Shown here in pieces: positions 7,500 through 15,023 of a stretch of DNA of 17,523 nucleotides. Positions within the stretch are counted from its first letter, which is position 1. Each line of letters opens with the position of its first letter. The position numbers were made by a program, and so were the translations under genes. The notes below the pieces were generated by a model. It did not search any database. It was not told the DNA's origin and saw only the letters and a list, made by a program, of their open reading frames with translations. The DNA comes from Chloroflexales bacterium (GTDB taxonomy: Bacteria; Chloroflexota; Chloroflexia; Chloroflexales; Chloroflexaceae), in assembly GCA_013336035.1 (NCBI GenBank), contig JAAXUL010000061.1:1-17523 (forward strand), given 5' to 3'.

Positions 7500-9155
7500 T
7501 CATCTATAGGTTGAGGATGTAAGACACGGTGGAGCACCGGGCTCTAGTACGCGATCATTGAGGCGGTAGATCAGATAGTGCTGGCCAAAGCTATCGAACG
7601 CCGCCACCACACACGCGTGAGAGCTGAGATAGTCACGGTCGTAGACGATAGTCTCGGTGGCGGCGACTCCCCAGACCAGATAGGCGACATGATGAGCCTT
7701 GAAGTACGCTTCGCCCAGCGTGAAGTCGTGCGGCCCATTGCGATAGAGGAAGGCGTTGACCTTCGCGCCCAGCCCGTGATCGGGGTAGTGGTAGCGATGG
7801 TCGGTCAGAGAGCCCATGACCCGCTCCCACGTCTCGACGACGAGGCTCTGGTCAACGTGCGCATCAAGAAACTCCGCCGCCTGCACGGCTGTTCTCGTAT
7901 AAGGGATCTCGCTAAATAGCTGATCGTTTACCGTAAAGCAGAATGGGTATACGACTCCGAGCAGGATCACCGCCCAGACCGCCCCTAACAGGGCGAGGCG
8001 GCTGCCGTCGGGCCGGCTCTGCGCGGGGGTGCTCTGGCTCAGCTCGATAGCGCCGATGATATCGCTCCACAGCTTGCCGGTAAACAGCGCGCTGATGGCG
8101 AACAGGCCAGGGATGTAGAAGAGCCACGGCGGAAAAAAGAACAGGAAGTAGCTGAACCCGCTGATCGCAAAGCCCAGCACAAAGACAATGGCCGGGCCGC
8201 GCCGATCTGATCGGAAGGCCAGCCAGAGCGCATATGCGAGGGCGACGATCCCCCAGAAGAAGAAAAAGTACCCGCCCTCCTCGCCGAAGATCATGCGGAT
8301 CTGCTGGCGGGCCATCGGCAGCGAGAACTGGAAAGTGCCGGCCGCGAGATCACGCAGGTGGGCCGCATTCGTCTGAAAGGTGGGCAGGCCAAAGTACAGC
8401 ACCTGCCAGCCGATCCACGCCGCCCAGCAGGCGACCATGACGACGCCAGCGATGAGCGCCTGGCGGATGAGCCGCTGGCGATAGACGAGCAGATCGAGGG
8501 CCGCCACCAGGGCCAGGCCGCTGCCTATGTAGAGCAGGTAGTAGCTCTTTGTCACCGCCGCCGCGCCAAAGCACAGGCCCGCCAGGGGCGCAAGCCAGGG
8601 GCGCCGCTCGAGCGTGGCCTTTAGCCAGAGCCAGCACCCGAGCAGAAAGAAGGCCAGGACTGGGATCTCGCCAATGACCATGCGGCCGAAGATGAGCAGG
8701 GCGATGGCGGGCGTAGTTAGTGTGAGCAGGACGGCGAGCAGCGCGGCGCGCATCCCGAACAGCTTCGCGCCGAAGAGGTAGAGGGCGAGCAGGGCGAGCA
8801 TAGCATAGATGCCCGCCACCACCCGCGCCTGCACCAGACCGACCCCAAAGAGCTTGAAGCTCAGGGCGACGGGGATCACGACGGTAGGGCCGATGCTCTG
8901 GATGATGCCGTAGGTCTGGTAGCCCTCTGAGGTACGAATAGCGTAGACACCGTCTTCGGCCAGGGTCCGCGCAAGACTGAGCAGGGAGCCTTCATCTGGC
9001 AACACCTGCGGGCTGCTTCCGAGTTTGACGAAGAGCAGACATGCGCAGCCGAGGAGCACAGCCGCCGGGATCAGGATTGTGCGCCCGATCCGAACGTTGC
9101 GGCCCGCCGCGCGATCCAGGGGGATCGCGCTGGCGTTATCCGGTGCCTGCGACAT
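7500..9155 (-). CDS. GT39/ArnT-like membrane glycosyltransferase
   Basis: A 551-residue GT-C protein with about eleven helices and a C-terminal soluble domain (roughly 430-551). The family acidic pair is in the first outer loop (LPDEGSLL, Asp54-Glu55), and RMVIGEIPVLAFF supplies the second conserved acidic position. PMT/ArnT relatives use polyprenyl-phosphate sugars outside the membrane to modify proteins or lipids. The start is supported by GGAGGT eight bases before the ATG. It follows the aminotransferase gene by 76 bases and directly precedes the GT87-like gene. With a GT2 lipid-sugar synthase and an SMR-type protein in the locus, it could be the enzyme that uses the lipid-linked sugar. 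The acceptor is unknown. Confidence 0.82.
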   Translation of the reverse strand: MSQAPDNASAIPLDRAAGRNVRIGRTILIPAAVLLGCACLLFVKLGSSPQVLPDEGSLLSLARTLAEDGVYAIRTSEGYQTYGIIQSIGPTVVIPVALSFKLFGVGLVQARVVAGIYAMLALLALYLFGAKLFGMRAALLAVLLTLTTPAIALLIFGRMVIGEIPVLAFFLLGCWLWLKATLERRPWLAPLAGLCFGAAAVTKSYYLLYIGSGLALVAALDLLVYRQRLIRQALIAGVVMVACWAAWIGWQVLYFGLPTFQTNAAHLRDLAAGTFQFSLPMARQQIRMIFGEEGGYFFFFWGIVALAYALWLAFRSDRRGPAIVFVLGFAISGFSYFLFFFPPWLFYIPGLFAISALFTGKLWSDIIGAIELSQSTPAQSRPDGSRLALLGAVWAVILLGVVYPFCFTVNDQLFSEIPYTRTAVQAAEFLDAHVDQSLVVETWERVMGSLTDHRYHYPDHGLGAKVNAFLYRNGPHDFTLGEAYFKAHHVAYLVWGVAATETIVYDRDYLSSHACVVAAFDSFGQHYLIYRLNDRVLEPGAPPCLTSSTYR

Positions 9156-9183
9156 AACGATTACCTCCAGGCCGCACCCGGCG

Positions 9184-9235
9184 GTGAGGCGCTCTGCACC
9201 ACTTCGTGCCAGAGGCAGAGGGCGCTTCGCCTCAC
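9184..9235 (-). repeat. Intercistronic stem-loop at the end of the aminotransferase gene
   Basis: GTGAGGCG (9184-9191) pairs perfectly with CGCCTCAC (9228-9235). Further inner pairings such as GCAC with GTGC (9196-9209) are possible. The - strand hairpin covers the DegT stop codon and part of the 76-base spacer before the GT39-like gene. It may uncouple or stabilise parts of the message. No T-run is present. Confidence 0.35.
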
Positions 9236-10332
9236 GCGCGCGCGAGGGCGCGCTCCGCCACCTGGATCGCGTTCACCGCCACCACGATCTGCGCGCGCTC
9301 CTCGTCGCTGAGCGCAGGGTGGACCGGCAGCGCCAGCACCTCGCGGCTCACCTGCTCGCTGACCGGCAGCTGGTCGCTATAGCCCAGGTCGCGAAACTGC
9401 TTCTGCTGGTGGATCGGCACAGGGTAGAAGACAGCCGTGCCAACCCCGGCCTCGCCAAGCTGGCGTGCGACCTCGTCGCGGTCGCCAGCGATACGAAGCG
9501 TGTATTGGTGGAAGACATGGCGCACATCGGAGCGGACATAGGGCTTGGTGACGCCCGGGTGGCTGATGTGCTGCTCGAAGTATGCGGCGTTGGCGATGCG
9601 GGCCTGGCTGAAGCGCTCGAGCTTGCCCAGCTGGGCCAGGCCGATCGCTGCCTGGAGGTCGGTCAGCCGGAAATTGTAGCCAAGCTCGTCGTGGTAGTAG
9701 CGCACCCGGCTGCCATGGCTGCGCAGCAGACGCAGCCTGTCGGCGATCTGCGGGTCGTCGGTGGTGACCATGCCGCCCTCGCCGCTCATGATATTTTTGG
9801 TGGCGTAGAGCGAGAAGCAGCCCGTACCGAAGCTGCCGGTCGGCCTCCCGCGGTAGGTCGCGCCAACGGCCTGGGCGGCATCCTCGATCACGGCGAGGCC
9901 GTGGCGCTCGGCGATGGCGCAGATGCGCTCCATCTCTGCGGGCTGGCCATAGAGGTGCACGGGCATGATCGCCCTGGTGCGGGGCGTGATCGCCGCCTCG
10001 ATCAGATCGGCGTCGAGGTTAAAGTCGCGCTCGTCGATATCGACGAACACCGGGCGGGCGCCCGTCATCAGGATGCTGTTCGCGGTGGCGATAAAGCTGA
10101 ACGGCGAGGTGATCACCTCGTCGCCCGCGCCCACGCCATGGGCCAGCAGGGCCAGAAAGAGCGCCGTGGTGCCGGAGGTCACTGCCACCGCATGGCGGAC
10201 GCCGCAGACCCGCGCGAACTCCTCTTCGAAGCGGGCGACCTGCGGGCCCTGGGCGAGCATCCCCGAGCGGAGCACGGCCAGCACGGCCTCCTCCTCCTCT
10301 GGGCCAATCAGGGGCCGGGCAATGGAGATCAT
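9232..10332 (-). CDS. DegT/DnrJ/EryC1-family PLP sugar aminotransferase
   Basis: A 366-residue fold-type-I aminotransferase that places an amino group on a keto-sugar nucleotide. Visible features are SGTTAL (53-58) for the cofactor phosphate, EDAAQA (150-155, with Asp151 to the pyridine nitrogen), the PLP lysine Lys179 in SLYATKNIMSGEGG, and GYNFRLTD (218-225). The length is typical. It starts four bases after the SIS gene, behind a good AAGGTGA site. Two partners are plausible: the 3-keto product of the Gfo/Idh/MocA enzyme in this operon (WbpE-like), or a 4-keto pentose or hexose made by the divergent SDR enzyme (ArnB-like). The sequence alone does not decide between them. Confidence 0.93.
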   Translation of the reverse strand: MISIARPLIGPEEEEAVLAVLRSGMLAQGPQVARFEEEFARVCGVRHAVAVTSGTTALFLALLAHGVGAGDEVITSPFSFIATANSILMTGARPVFVDIDERDFNLDADLIEAAITPRTRAIMPVHLYGQPAEMERICAIAERHGLAVIEDAAQAVGATYRGRPTGSFGTGCFSLYATKNIMSGEGGMVTTDDPQIADRLRLLRSHGSRVRYYHDELGYNFRLTDLQAAIGLAQLGKLERFSQARIANAAYFEQHISHPGVTKPYVRSDVRHVFHQYTLRIAGDRDEVARQLGEAGVGTAVFYPVPIHQQKQFRDLGYSDQLPVSEQVSREVLALPVHPALSDEERAQIVVAVNAIQVAERALARA

Positions 10333-10335
10333 GGG

Positions 10336-10968
10336 TCACCTTCCGATGATGCGCTCGAGCAGGAGGCCCGCTACGGACCCCTGCGCGGCATTGGTCTCGA
10401 GTCGGGCGTCGTCGATGGTGCGACCGAGATTGACGGCGAGGGCGTGGCAGATCGTACTGTGGGCGTCCTCGACCTGGGGCATCGAATAATTATTGACCCG
10501 CAGTACAGAGCGGGCGATCTGGGCGAGCTGACCGCCATCGAAGCCGCAGAGGCCGACCGTGGGCGCGCCAATCTCGTTGGCCCATGCCACTGCCCGCAGC
10601 ACGTTCGGCGAGTTGCCGCTACCGGAAATGGCAAGCACGAGGTCGCCCGACCGGTAGTGGGTTGTCAGCTGCTCGAGAAAGACATCGGCGTAGCCCTGGT
10701 CGTTAGACCAGGCCGTCATGAGCGGGACGCTCTCGGTGAGCGATAGGGCACGCACGCGCCGCACGCCAGCGCGCACGGTCGACTTCGCCAGGTCACAGGC
10801 AAAGTGCGAAGCCGTCGCCGCGCTGCCGCCATTCCCACAGACGATGATCGTCCCATCACGCAGGTAGGTCTCCCACAGCGCGTCGGCGATGGCCTTGAGC
10901 TCCTCCTGCGGCAGCGTGCGCAGGGTTTCGGCGACCTGATCGACGTACTGAAGCAACTCGTGGGTCAT
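10336..10968 (-). CDS. SIS-domain sugar-phosphate isomerase, GmhA-like
   Basis: A 210-residue cytoplasmic protein with a single SIS domain. Characteristic segments are GNGGSAATASHF (45-56), the SGSGNSPNV phosphosugar loop (115-123), and QVEDAHSTICH (165-175), the last typical of sedoheptulose-7-phosphate isomerases. Where enterobacterial GmhA has the catalytic Glu of HFxxE, this protein has Asp59 (HFACD), so the substrate may differ. The frame stays open far upstream, but the ATG at 10968 begins the known fold and has AGGGA ahead of it. It ends three bases before the aminotransferase gene. No other heptose-pathway gene (kinase or adenylyl- or guanylyltransferase) is in the window. Confidence 0.85.
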   Translation of the reverse strand: MTHELLQYVDQVAETLRTLPQEELKAIADALWETYLRDGTIIVCGNGGSAATASHFACDLAKSTVRAGVRRVRALSLTESVPLMTAWSNDQGYADVFLEQLTTHYRSGDLVLAISGSGNSPNVLRAVAWANEIGAPTVGLCGFDGGQLAQIARSVLRVNNYSMPQVEDAHSTICHALAVNLGRTIDDARLETNAAQGSVAGLLLERIIGR

Positions 10969-11021
10969 AGAGGAATCCCTCGCAATGTTCGTAGTCGCTG
11001 GAGAGGCATTGCAAGCCCACG

Positions 11022-11465
11022 CTATGAGCGAGCGATCAGCAGCATCCCGATGCAGAGAACGCCGATACCAGCGGCCCGCAGCGGGTTCACCTGCTCGTGC
11101 AGAATAAGCCAGGCGGCAAGAAAGATCAGCACATGTTGCAGGCTTGCGAACGGGTAGGCGACACTGAGCTCGAGGCGTGAGAGCGTAATCAGCCAAAAAA
11201 AGGTGCCGAGGCCGTAGATCAGGAGGCCGAACACCACATATGGTGATGTCATGATGCGCCAGATGGTACCGGACAGCGTGCCCACGCTTAGCCCCAGAGG
11301 GCCCATCTGGCCCATACCCGACTTTAGCATCATCTGACCTGCCACACCAAGGACAGTCGCGGCGAGGATCAACGCGATCGTGCTCAACGATAAACCTCCT
11401 ATCCGGCCAGTTGCCGGACTCTTTTCGCGGGCTGGCGCCGCCGAGATGTTATCGACCTGCTGCAT
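11022..11465 (-). CDS. Four-helix SMR/EamA-type membrane transporter, ArnE/F-like
   Basis: A 147-residue protein with a 25-residue hydrophilic N-terminus and four transmembrane helices (about 26-46, 75-95, 102-122, 128-146). The last pair (SVAYPFASLQHVLIFLAAWL, then HEQVNP) is typical of the SMR/EamA half-transporters. The conserved membrane Glu of EmrE is absent from helix 1 (ALILAATVLGVAG), so drug export is unlikely. Its relatives ArnE/ArnF flip undecaprenyl-phosphate-linked sugars, which fits its place as the first gene of a glycan operon. AGGGAGAG precedes the ATG. The exact cargo is unknown. Confidence 0.75.
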   Translation of the reverse strand: MQQVDNISAAPAREKSPATGRIGGLSLSTIALILAATVLGVAGQMMLKSGMGQMGPLGLSVGTLSGTIWRIMTSPYVVFGLLIYGLGTFFWLITLSRLELSVAYPFASLQHVLIFLAAWLILHEQVNPLRAAGIGVLCIGMLLIARS

Positions 11466-11606
11466 ACTCTCTCCCTACGACATGGTTGAAGGGCCAGGGA
11501 ATTTCACGCCAGCCCACCATAACGGCCGACATGCCCGACGCGCAGAAGAGCAAATTGACATGAATCTTACGATGTGGCCGCATCATGCCAGCGCGGCGTA
11601 ACACAA

Positions 11607-11627
11607 ACCTAAATCATAACTTTAGGT
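11607..11627. promoter_or_regulatory. Perfect dyad, possible operator
   Basis: ACCTAAA (11607-11613) and TTTAGGT (11621-11627) are exact complements around TCATAAC. The AT-rich, 21-base, 14-bp-centred layout is typical of a dimeric regulator site rather than a terminator. It sits in the divergent control region about 140 bases from the - strand start and 245 bases from the + strand start. The regulator is unknown. Confidence 0.45.
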
Positions 11628-11645
11628 CTGCTGACAAAGCATTTA

Positions 11646-11662
11646 AGCCAGCAGCTCTGGCT
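11646..11662. promoter_or_regulatory. Second perfect dyad in the divergent region
   Basis: AGCCAG (11646-11651) and CTGGCT (11657-11662) are exact complements around CAGCT. The dyad lies 19 bases from the first one and just before a TTGACA box. It could be a second protein site or a short hairpin in the - strand leader. Confidence 0.35.
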
Positions 11663-11872
11663 GAGACATACGTGCTTGACACAGTAAGCCTATAACAGGG
11701 TCGTCATACGAGGTACGCACAATGTTAGCGACAATTTAATACCTGCGGTTACGATACAGCCTAATTCACACCCACGGCTGTACTGTGCTCATTGGAAAGT
11801 TGCATGCGTGGTGGGCCCGAGCGCCGCATAGTAGAGGTCTCGCCCCAATCACGCACCTGAGAGGAGGTGTCG

Positions 11873-12853
11873 ATGCACACGCCGACCATCGCCGTCACGG
11901 GAGCCGCAGGCTTTATCGGCTCACATCTTTGCGACGCCCTGATCGAACAGGGGTATCACGTCGTAGCGATCGACAACCTCTCGATGGGCAGTCTGGAGAA
12001 TCTTCAGTCGCTCACGGGGCACGAGCGCTTTCACTTCACCAAGGCCGATGTGCGCGACGCAGAGACGATGCGCAGCCTCTGCGGCCAGGCCCAGGCCATC
12101 GTCCACCTGGCGGCCTACAAGATCCCACGCTACGGCAACGCCCTCGACACGCTGCTGATCAACCAGCAGGGCGCCAAGAACATGCTCGATGTCGCTCGCG
12201 AGACAGGGTGCAAGGTGGTCCTCGCCTCGACCTCCGACGTCTATGGCAAGAGCCCCCAGCTGCCCTTCCAGGAGGATGGCGACCTGGTGATCGGGCCGAG
12301 CACGATCCGGCGCTGGAGCTACGCGGTCTCGAAGCTCTACGACGAGCACCTCTGCTTAGCGTACCAGGAGGCCTATAAGTTCCCCGTCACAGTGCTGCGC
12401 TTCTTCGGCTCGTACGGGCCGCGCCACCACCTGTCGTGGTGGGGGGGGCCGCAATCGGTCTTTATCTCGCGCATCCTGCGCGATGAGGAGATCGAGATCC
12501 ACGGCGACGGGACGCAGACCCGCAGCTTCACCTATGTCAGCGACACCGTGAGCGGGATCGTCGCCGCCGTCGAGAGCCCCGAGGCAAACGGCGAGATCCT
12601 CAACCTGGGCAGCACATTCGAGATCTCGATCCTGAAGCTGGCCCACCTGATCAAGGAGCTGACCGGCACGCCGGGCTCCCTGAAGCTGAAGCTGGTGCCC
12701 TACAACAGCATCTCAGAGGGCAAGTACGAGGACGTGATGCGGCGCATCCCGAACATCGCGAAAGCCCATCGGCTGCTCGGCTTCACGCCGCAGGTTGGGC
12801 TCGAAGAGGGCCTGCTCCGCACAATCGCATGGCAAAGGAGCGTCACGAATTGA
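11873..12853 (+). CDS. Extended-SDR sugar-nucleotide epimerase/dehydratase (GalE/ArnA-decarboxylase-like)
   Basis: A 326-residue NAD-dependent enzyme. The NAD motif TGAAGFIG is at 9-16, Asp34 in AIDNLSMG binds the ribose, STSDVYG is at 119-125 and the catalytic YAVSK is Tyr150 to Lys154. The stretch FQEDGDLVIGPSTIRRWSYA resembles the corresponding part of ArnA/UXS UDP-glucuronate decarboxylases. Their Glu of STSEVYG is Asp122 here. Candidate reactions are therefore 4-epimerisation or C4 oxidation with decarboxylation of a UDP-sugar. GAGGAGG at 11861-11867 fixes the ATG at 11873. It is the first gene of the + strand operon and overlaps the GT2 gene. The fold is certain; the reaction is not. 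Confidence 0.88.
   Translation: MHTPTIAVTGAAGFIGSHLCDALIEQGYHVVAIDNLSMGSLENLQSLTGHERFHFTKADVRDAETMRSLCGQAQAIVHLAAYKIPRYGNALDTLLINQQGAKNMLDVARETGCKVVLASTSDVYGKSPQLPFQEDGDLVIGPSTIRRWSYAVSKLYDEHLCLAYQEAYKFPVTVLRFFGSYGPRHHLSWWGGPQSVFISRILRDEEIEIHGDGTQTRSFTYVSDTVSGIVAAVESPEANGEILNLGSTFEISILKLAHLIKELTGTPGSLKLKLVPYNSISEGKYEDVMRRIPNIAKAHRLLGFTPQVGLEEGLLRTIAWQRSVTN
12424..12448 (+). repeat. Intragenic hairpin followed by a run of eight G
   Basis: Inside the SDR gene CCACCAC (12424-12430) pairs perfectly with GTGGTGG (12436-12442), and the stem runs into G8 at 12441-12448. The reading frame is intact through it (SWWGGPQ). Such runs are prone to slippage or to assembly error. Confidence 0.5.
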
Positions 12854-13629
12854 TTATTCTCGCTATCCCTGCTTATAACGAGGAGGACAACATCGGGCGG
12901 CTCTTCGATCGCATCCTTACAACGTGGCAAGCGCCCGGACCATACCAGGTCATCCTCGTCAATGACGGCAGCACCGACCGCACGGCCGAGGTCGCCGCGA
13001 GCTACCGTGATCGGCTGCCCCTAACGATTGTAAACCACTCGCCCAACCAGGGCGTCGGCCAGGCCTTCCGTACGGCCTTCCGCACCGCCCTCGATCTGGG
13101 CGGCCCCGGCGACACCCTGGTGATGCTCGAGGCCGATAACACGAGCGACCTGGGCATCCTTAACGACTTGCTCGCCCGGGTGCGCGAGGGCTACGACCTG
13201 GCCCTGGCCTCGTGCTACATGCCGGGCGGCGGCATCGACGGGACAACATGGCTGCGCCTGATGCTTAGCGAGAGCGCCAACATGCTGCTGCGCGTGGCCT
13301 TCCCGATCGGCGTCTACACCTACAGCTCGTTCTACAGGGCCTACAGGCTCGAGGCGCTGCGCCGGGCCACGCTGACGTACGGCGACATGCTGATCGAGGA
13401 GCCTGGCTTTGTCTGCGCGGTCGAGGTGCTGGTCAAGATGAGCCGGATGAACATGCGCATCGCCGAGGTGCCGATGGTGCTGCGCAGCAAAGAGCGCCAG
13501 GGCACGAGCAAGATGAATGTGATGCGCACGGTCAATCGCTACCTGCACTTCATCGCCCACCACCGCTTCCAGCGGGGCACAAGCGCCCTGCCGCTGCCCG
13601 CGCGCCCGGTCGATCTCGGTGAGATGTAG
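12829..13629 (+). CDS. GT2 glycosyltransferase, polyprenyl-phosphate sugar synthase-like
   Basis: A 266-residue GT-A enzyme of the DPM1/ArnC-related GT2 group. IPAYNEEDNI (13-22), NDGSTD (45-50) and EADN (101-104, at the DxD position) form the nucleotide-sugar and metal site. SSFYRAYRLEAL (166-177) and the C-terminal part match single-domain dolichol-phosphate-mannose-synthase-like proteins. It has no C-terminal membrane helices, unlike ArnC. Such enzymes load a sugar on polyprenyl phosphate in the cytoplasm, which would supply the GT39- and GT87-like enzymes. The ATG at 12829 overlaps the previous gene by 25 bases and lacks a clear ribosome site. A TTG at 12850, after AAAGGAG and overlapping the TGA stop, would begin at LIILAIPAYN and may be the true start. 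Confidence 0.88.
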   Translation: MAKERHELIILAIPAYNEEDNIGRLFDRILTTWQAPGPYQVILVNDGSTDRTAEVAASYRDRLPLTIVNHSPNQGVGQAFRTAFRTALDLGGPGDTLVMLEADNTSDLGILNDLLARVREGYDLALASCYMPGGGIDGTTWLRLMLSESANMLLRVAFPIGVYTYSSFYRAYRLEALRRATLTYGDMLIEEPGFVCAVEVLVKMSRMNMRIAEVPMVLRSKERQGTSKMNVMRTVNRYLHFIAHHRFQRGTSALPLPARPVDLGEM

Positions 13630-13638
13630 TCACTCGCG

Positions 13639-13669
13639 GTGGCCGCCGGCAAGCTGCGGCCGAGGCCAC
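13639..13669 (+). repeat. Intercistronic stem-loop between GT2 and dehydrogenase genes
   Basis: GTGGCCGCCG (13639-13648) pairs with CGGC (13657-13660) plus GGCCAC (13664-13669), leaving a three-base bulge and an eight-base loop. It lies in the 64-base gap and is not followed by a T-run. It may act on mRNA stability or partial termination. Confidence 0.35.
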
Positions 13670-13693
13670 GCTCCATCCTAAGGGTTGCCGTCT

Positions 13694-15019
13694 ATGAGTC
13701 TCGCTAACCTGCGACAACGGATCGACACCAGGGAGGCCAGAGTTGGTGTCGTTGGCCTGGGCTATGTCGGCCTGGCCGTGGCCTGCGCATTCGCCCGGGC
13801 GGGCTTTGCCGTGCGCGGCATCGAGCGACGAGCCGAGCGCGTGGCGATGATCAACAGCGGCTCGTCGCCCATGCAGGGCGACGAGCCGGGGCTCGCCGAG
13901 CTGCTGCTCCAGGTGACCAGCATGGGGATGCTCCAGGCCTCGGCCAGCGCGGAGACGCTGCGCGACTGCGACGTGATCCTGATCGCCGTCGAGACGCCGG
14001 TCGAGCCCACCTCGAAGGCGCCAACCTACGAGGCCCTCACAGCGGCAGCCCGCGCCGTGGGTAAGGAGCTGCGACCTGGCGCGCTGGTGATCGTCGAGTC
14101 GACCGTCGCGCCGGGCACCCTCGAGCGCGTCGTCCGCCCCGGCCTCGAGGAGGCCTCGGGGCTGCGCGTCGACGCCGACTTCTACCTCGGCCACTGCCCC
14201 GAGCGAGTGATGCCCGGGCGGCTCCTGCACAACCTCACCACAATGAGCCGGGTCTGCGGCGGCCACACCCCGGACACGGCCGAGGTCATGGCCGCCCTCT
14301 ACCGCACGATCGTCAGCGCCGATCTGGACACCACCGACTGCATCACCGCCGAGCTGGTCAAGACGACCGAGAACGCCTACCGCGATGTGCAGATCGCCTT
14401 CGCCAACGAGGTCGCGCTGATCTGCGAGGGGCTGGGCGCCGATGTCTGGCGCGTGCGCGAGCTAGTGAACAAGTCGCCATCGCGTACTATGCACCTGCCG
14501 GGGGCCGGCGTGGGCGGCCACTGTATCCCGAAGGACCCCTGGCTGCTAGCGTACGCCGCCAGGAACACCGGCATCATGGCCCGACTGCTGCCCGCCGCGC
14601 GCACGGTGAATGATAGTATGCCAGGCCACATGGCCGACCTGGCGGTCGAGGCCCTGAGCGAGCACGGGCGCCCGATACAGGGGGCCACCGTGGCGATCCT
14701 CGGGTTCGCCTACCTGGAGAACTCGGACGACGTGCGCAACACACCGACGGAGCCCGTGATCGCGCGGCTGCGCGAGATGGGCGCCCACGTGCGCGTCCAC
14801 GACCCCTTCGTCGACGGCCTCCAGGGCGATATCTTCGCGACGATCTGCGACGCCGACGCGGCGATAATCATGGTCGGCCACGACTGCTACAAAGAGCTCG
14901 ACCTGGCGGCCCTGCGCGAAGTGCTGCGGCTGCCGGTGCTGGTCGACGGCCGGCGCGTCTTCGAGCCCGCGGCGGCGCGGCAAGCCGGGCTGACCTTCCG
15001 CGGCATAGGGCGAGGGTGA
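13694..15019 (+). CDS. Nucleotide-sugar 6-dehydrogenase, WecC/WbpA-like
   Basis: A 441-residue UDP-sugar dehydrogenase that oxidises C6 to a carboxylate in two NAD-dependent steps. Visible are GLGYVG (21-26), ESTVAPGT (135-142), CPERVMPG (168-175), the AELVKTTENAYRDV helix with Lys223 and Asn227, and the catalytic Cys277 in GVGGHCIPKDPW. All catalytic positions expected for the UDP-GlcNAc/UDP-ManNAc dehydrogenase branch are present and the length is normal. The ATG at 13694 follows AAGGG; an in-frame TTG nine bases upstream is a weaker option. The next gene, a UDP-GlcNAc-type 2-epimerase, begins after four bases. The pair would make a ManNAcA-type uronic acid, or serve as first and last steps of a diamino-uronate route. 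Confidence 0.92.
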   Translation: MSLANLRQRIDTREARVGVVGLGYVGLAVACAFARAGFAVRGIERRAERVAMINSGSSPMQGDEPGLAELLLQVTSMGMLQASASAETLRDCDVILIAVETPVEPTSKAPTYEALTAAARAVGKELRPGALVIVESTVAPGTLERVVRPGLEEASGLRVDADFYLGHCPERVMPGRLLHNLTTMSRVCGGHTPDTAEVMAALYRTIVSADLDTTDCITAELVKTTENAYRDVQIAFANEVALICEGLGADVWRVRELVNKSPSRTMHLPGAGVGGHCIPKDPWLLAYAARNTGIMARLLPAARTVNDSMPGHMADLAVEALSEHGRPIQGATVAILGFAYLENSDDVRNTPTEPVIARLREMGAHVRVHDPFVDGLQGDIFATICDADAAIIMVGHDCYKELDLAALREVLRLPVLVDGRRVFEPAAARQAGLTFRGIGRG

Positions 15020-15023
15020 GGGT

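Larger units (their letters stand above)
11466..11872. promoter_or_regulatory. 407-base divergent control region of the two glycan operons
   Basis: This gap separates the seven-gene - strand cluster from the five-gene + strand cluster and must contain promoters for both. Its middle part (about 11550-11770) is clearly AT-richer than its surroundings. TTGACA boxes occur at 11555 and 11676, but neither has a good -10 at normal spacing, so exact promoters cannot be assigned. Two perfect dyads lie in it. No small gene is convincing. Confidence 0.6.

Noticed and set aside
9025..10746. 573-codon open frame on the + strand
   Set aside because: It lies antisense to three well-identified genes (GT39-like, DegT and part of the SIS gene) and its protein is His/Asp/Arg-rich low-complexity text typical of frames opposite GC-rich genes.
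10969..11196. N-terminal extension of the SIS protein
   Set aside because: The frame is open but overlaps the SMR gene, has no domain features and lacks a better ribosome site than the ATG at 10968.
11555..11560. TTGACA as a -35 box for the + strand operon
   Set aside because: No acceptable -10 box at 15-19 bases downstream.
11676..11696. TTGACA with TATAAC nearby as a promoter
   Set aside because: The two boxes are only nine bases apart; no -10-like sequence occurs at normal spacing.
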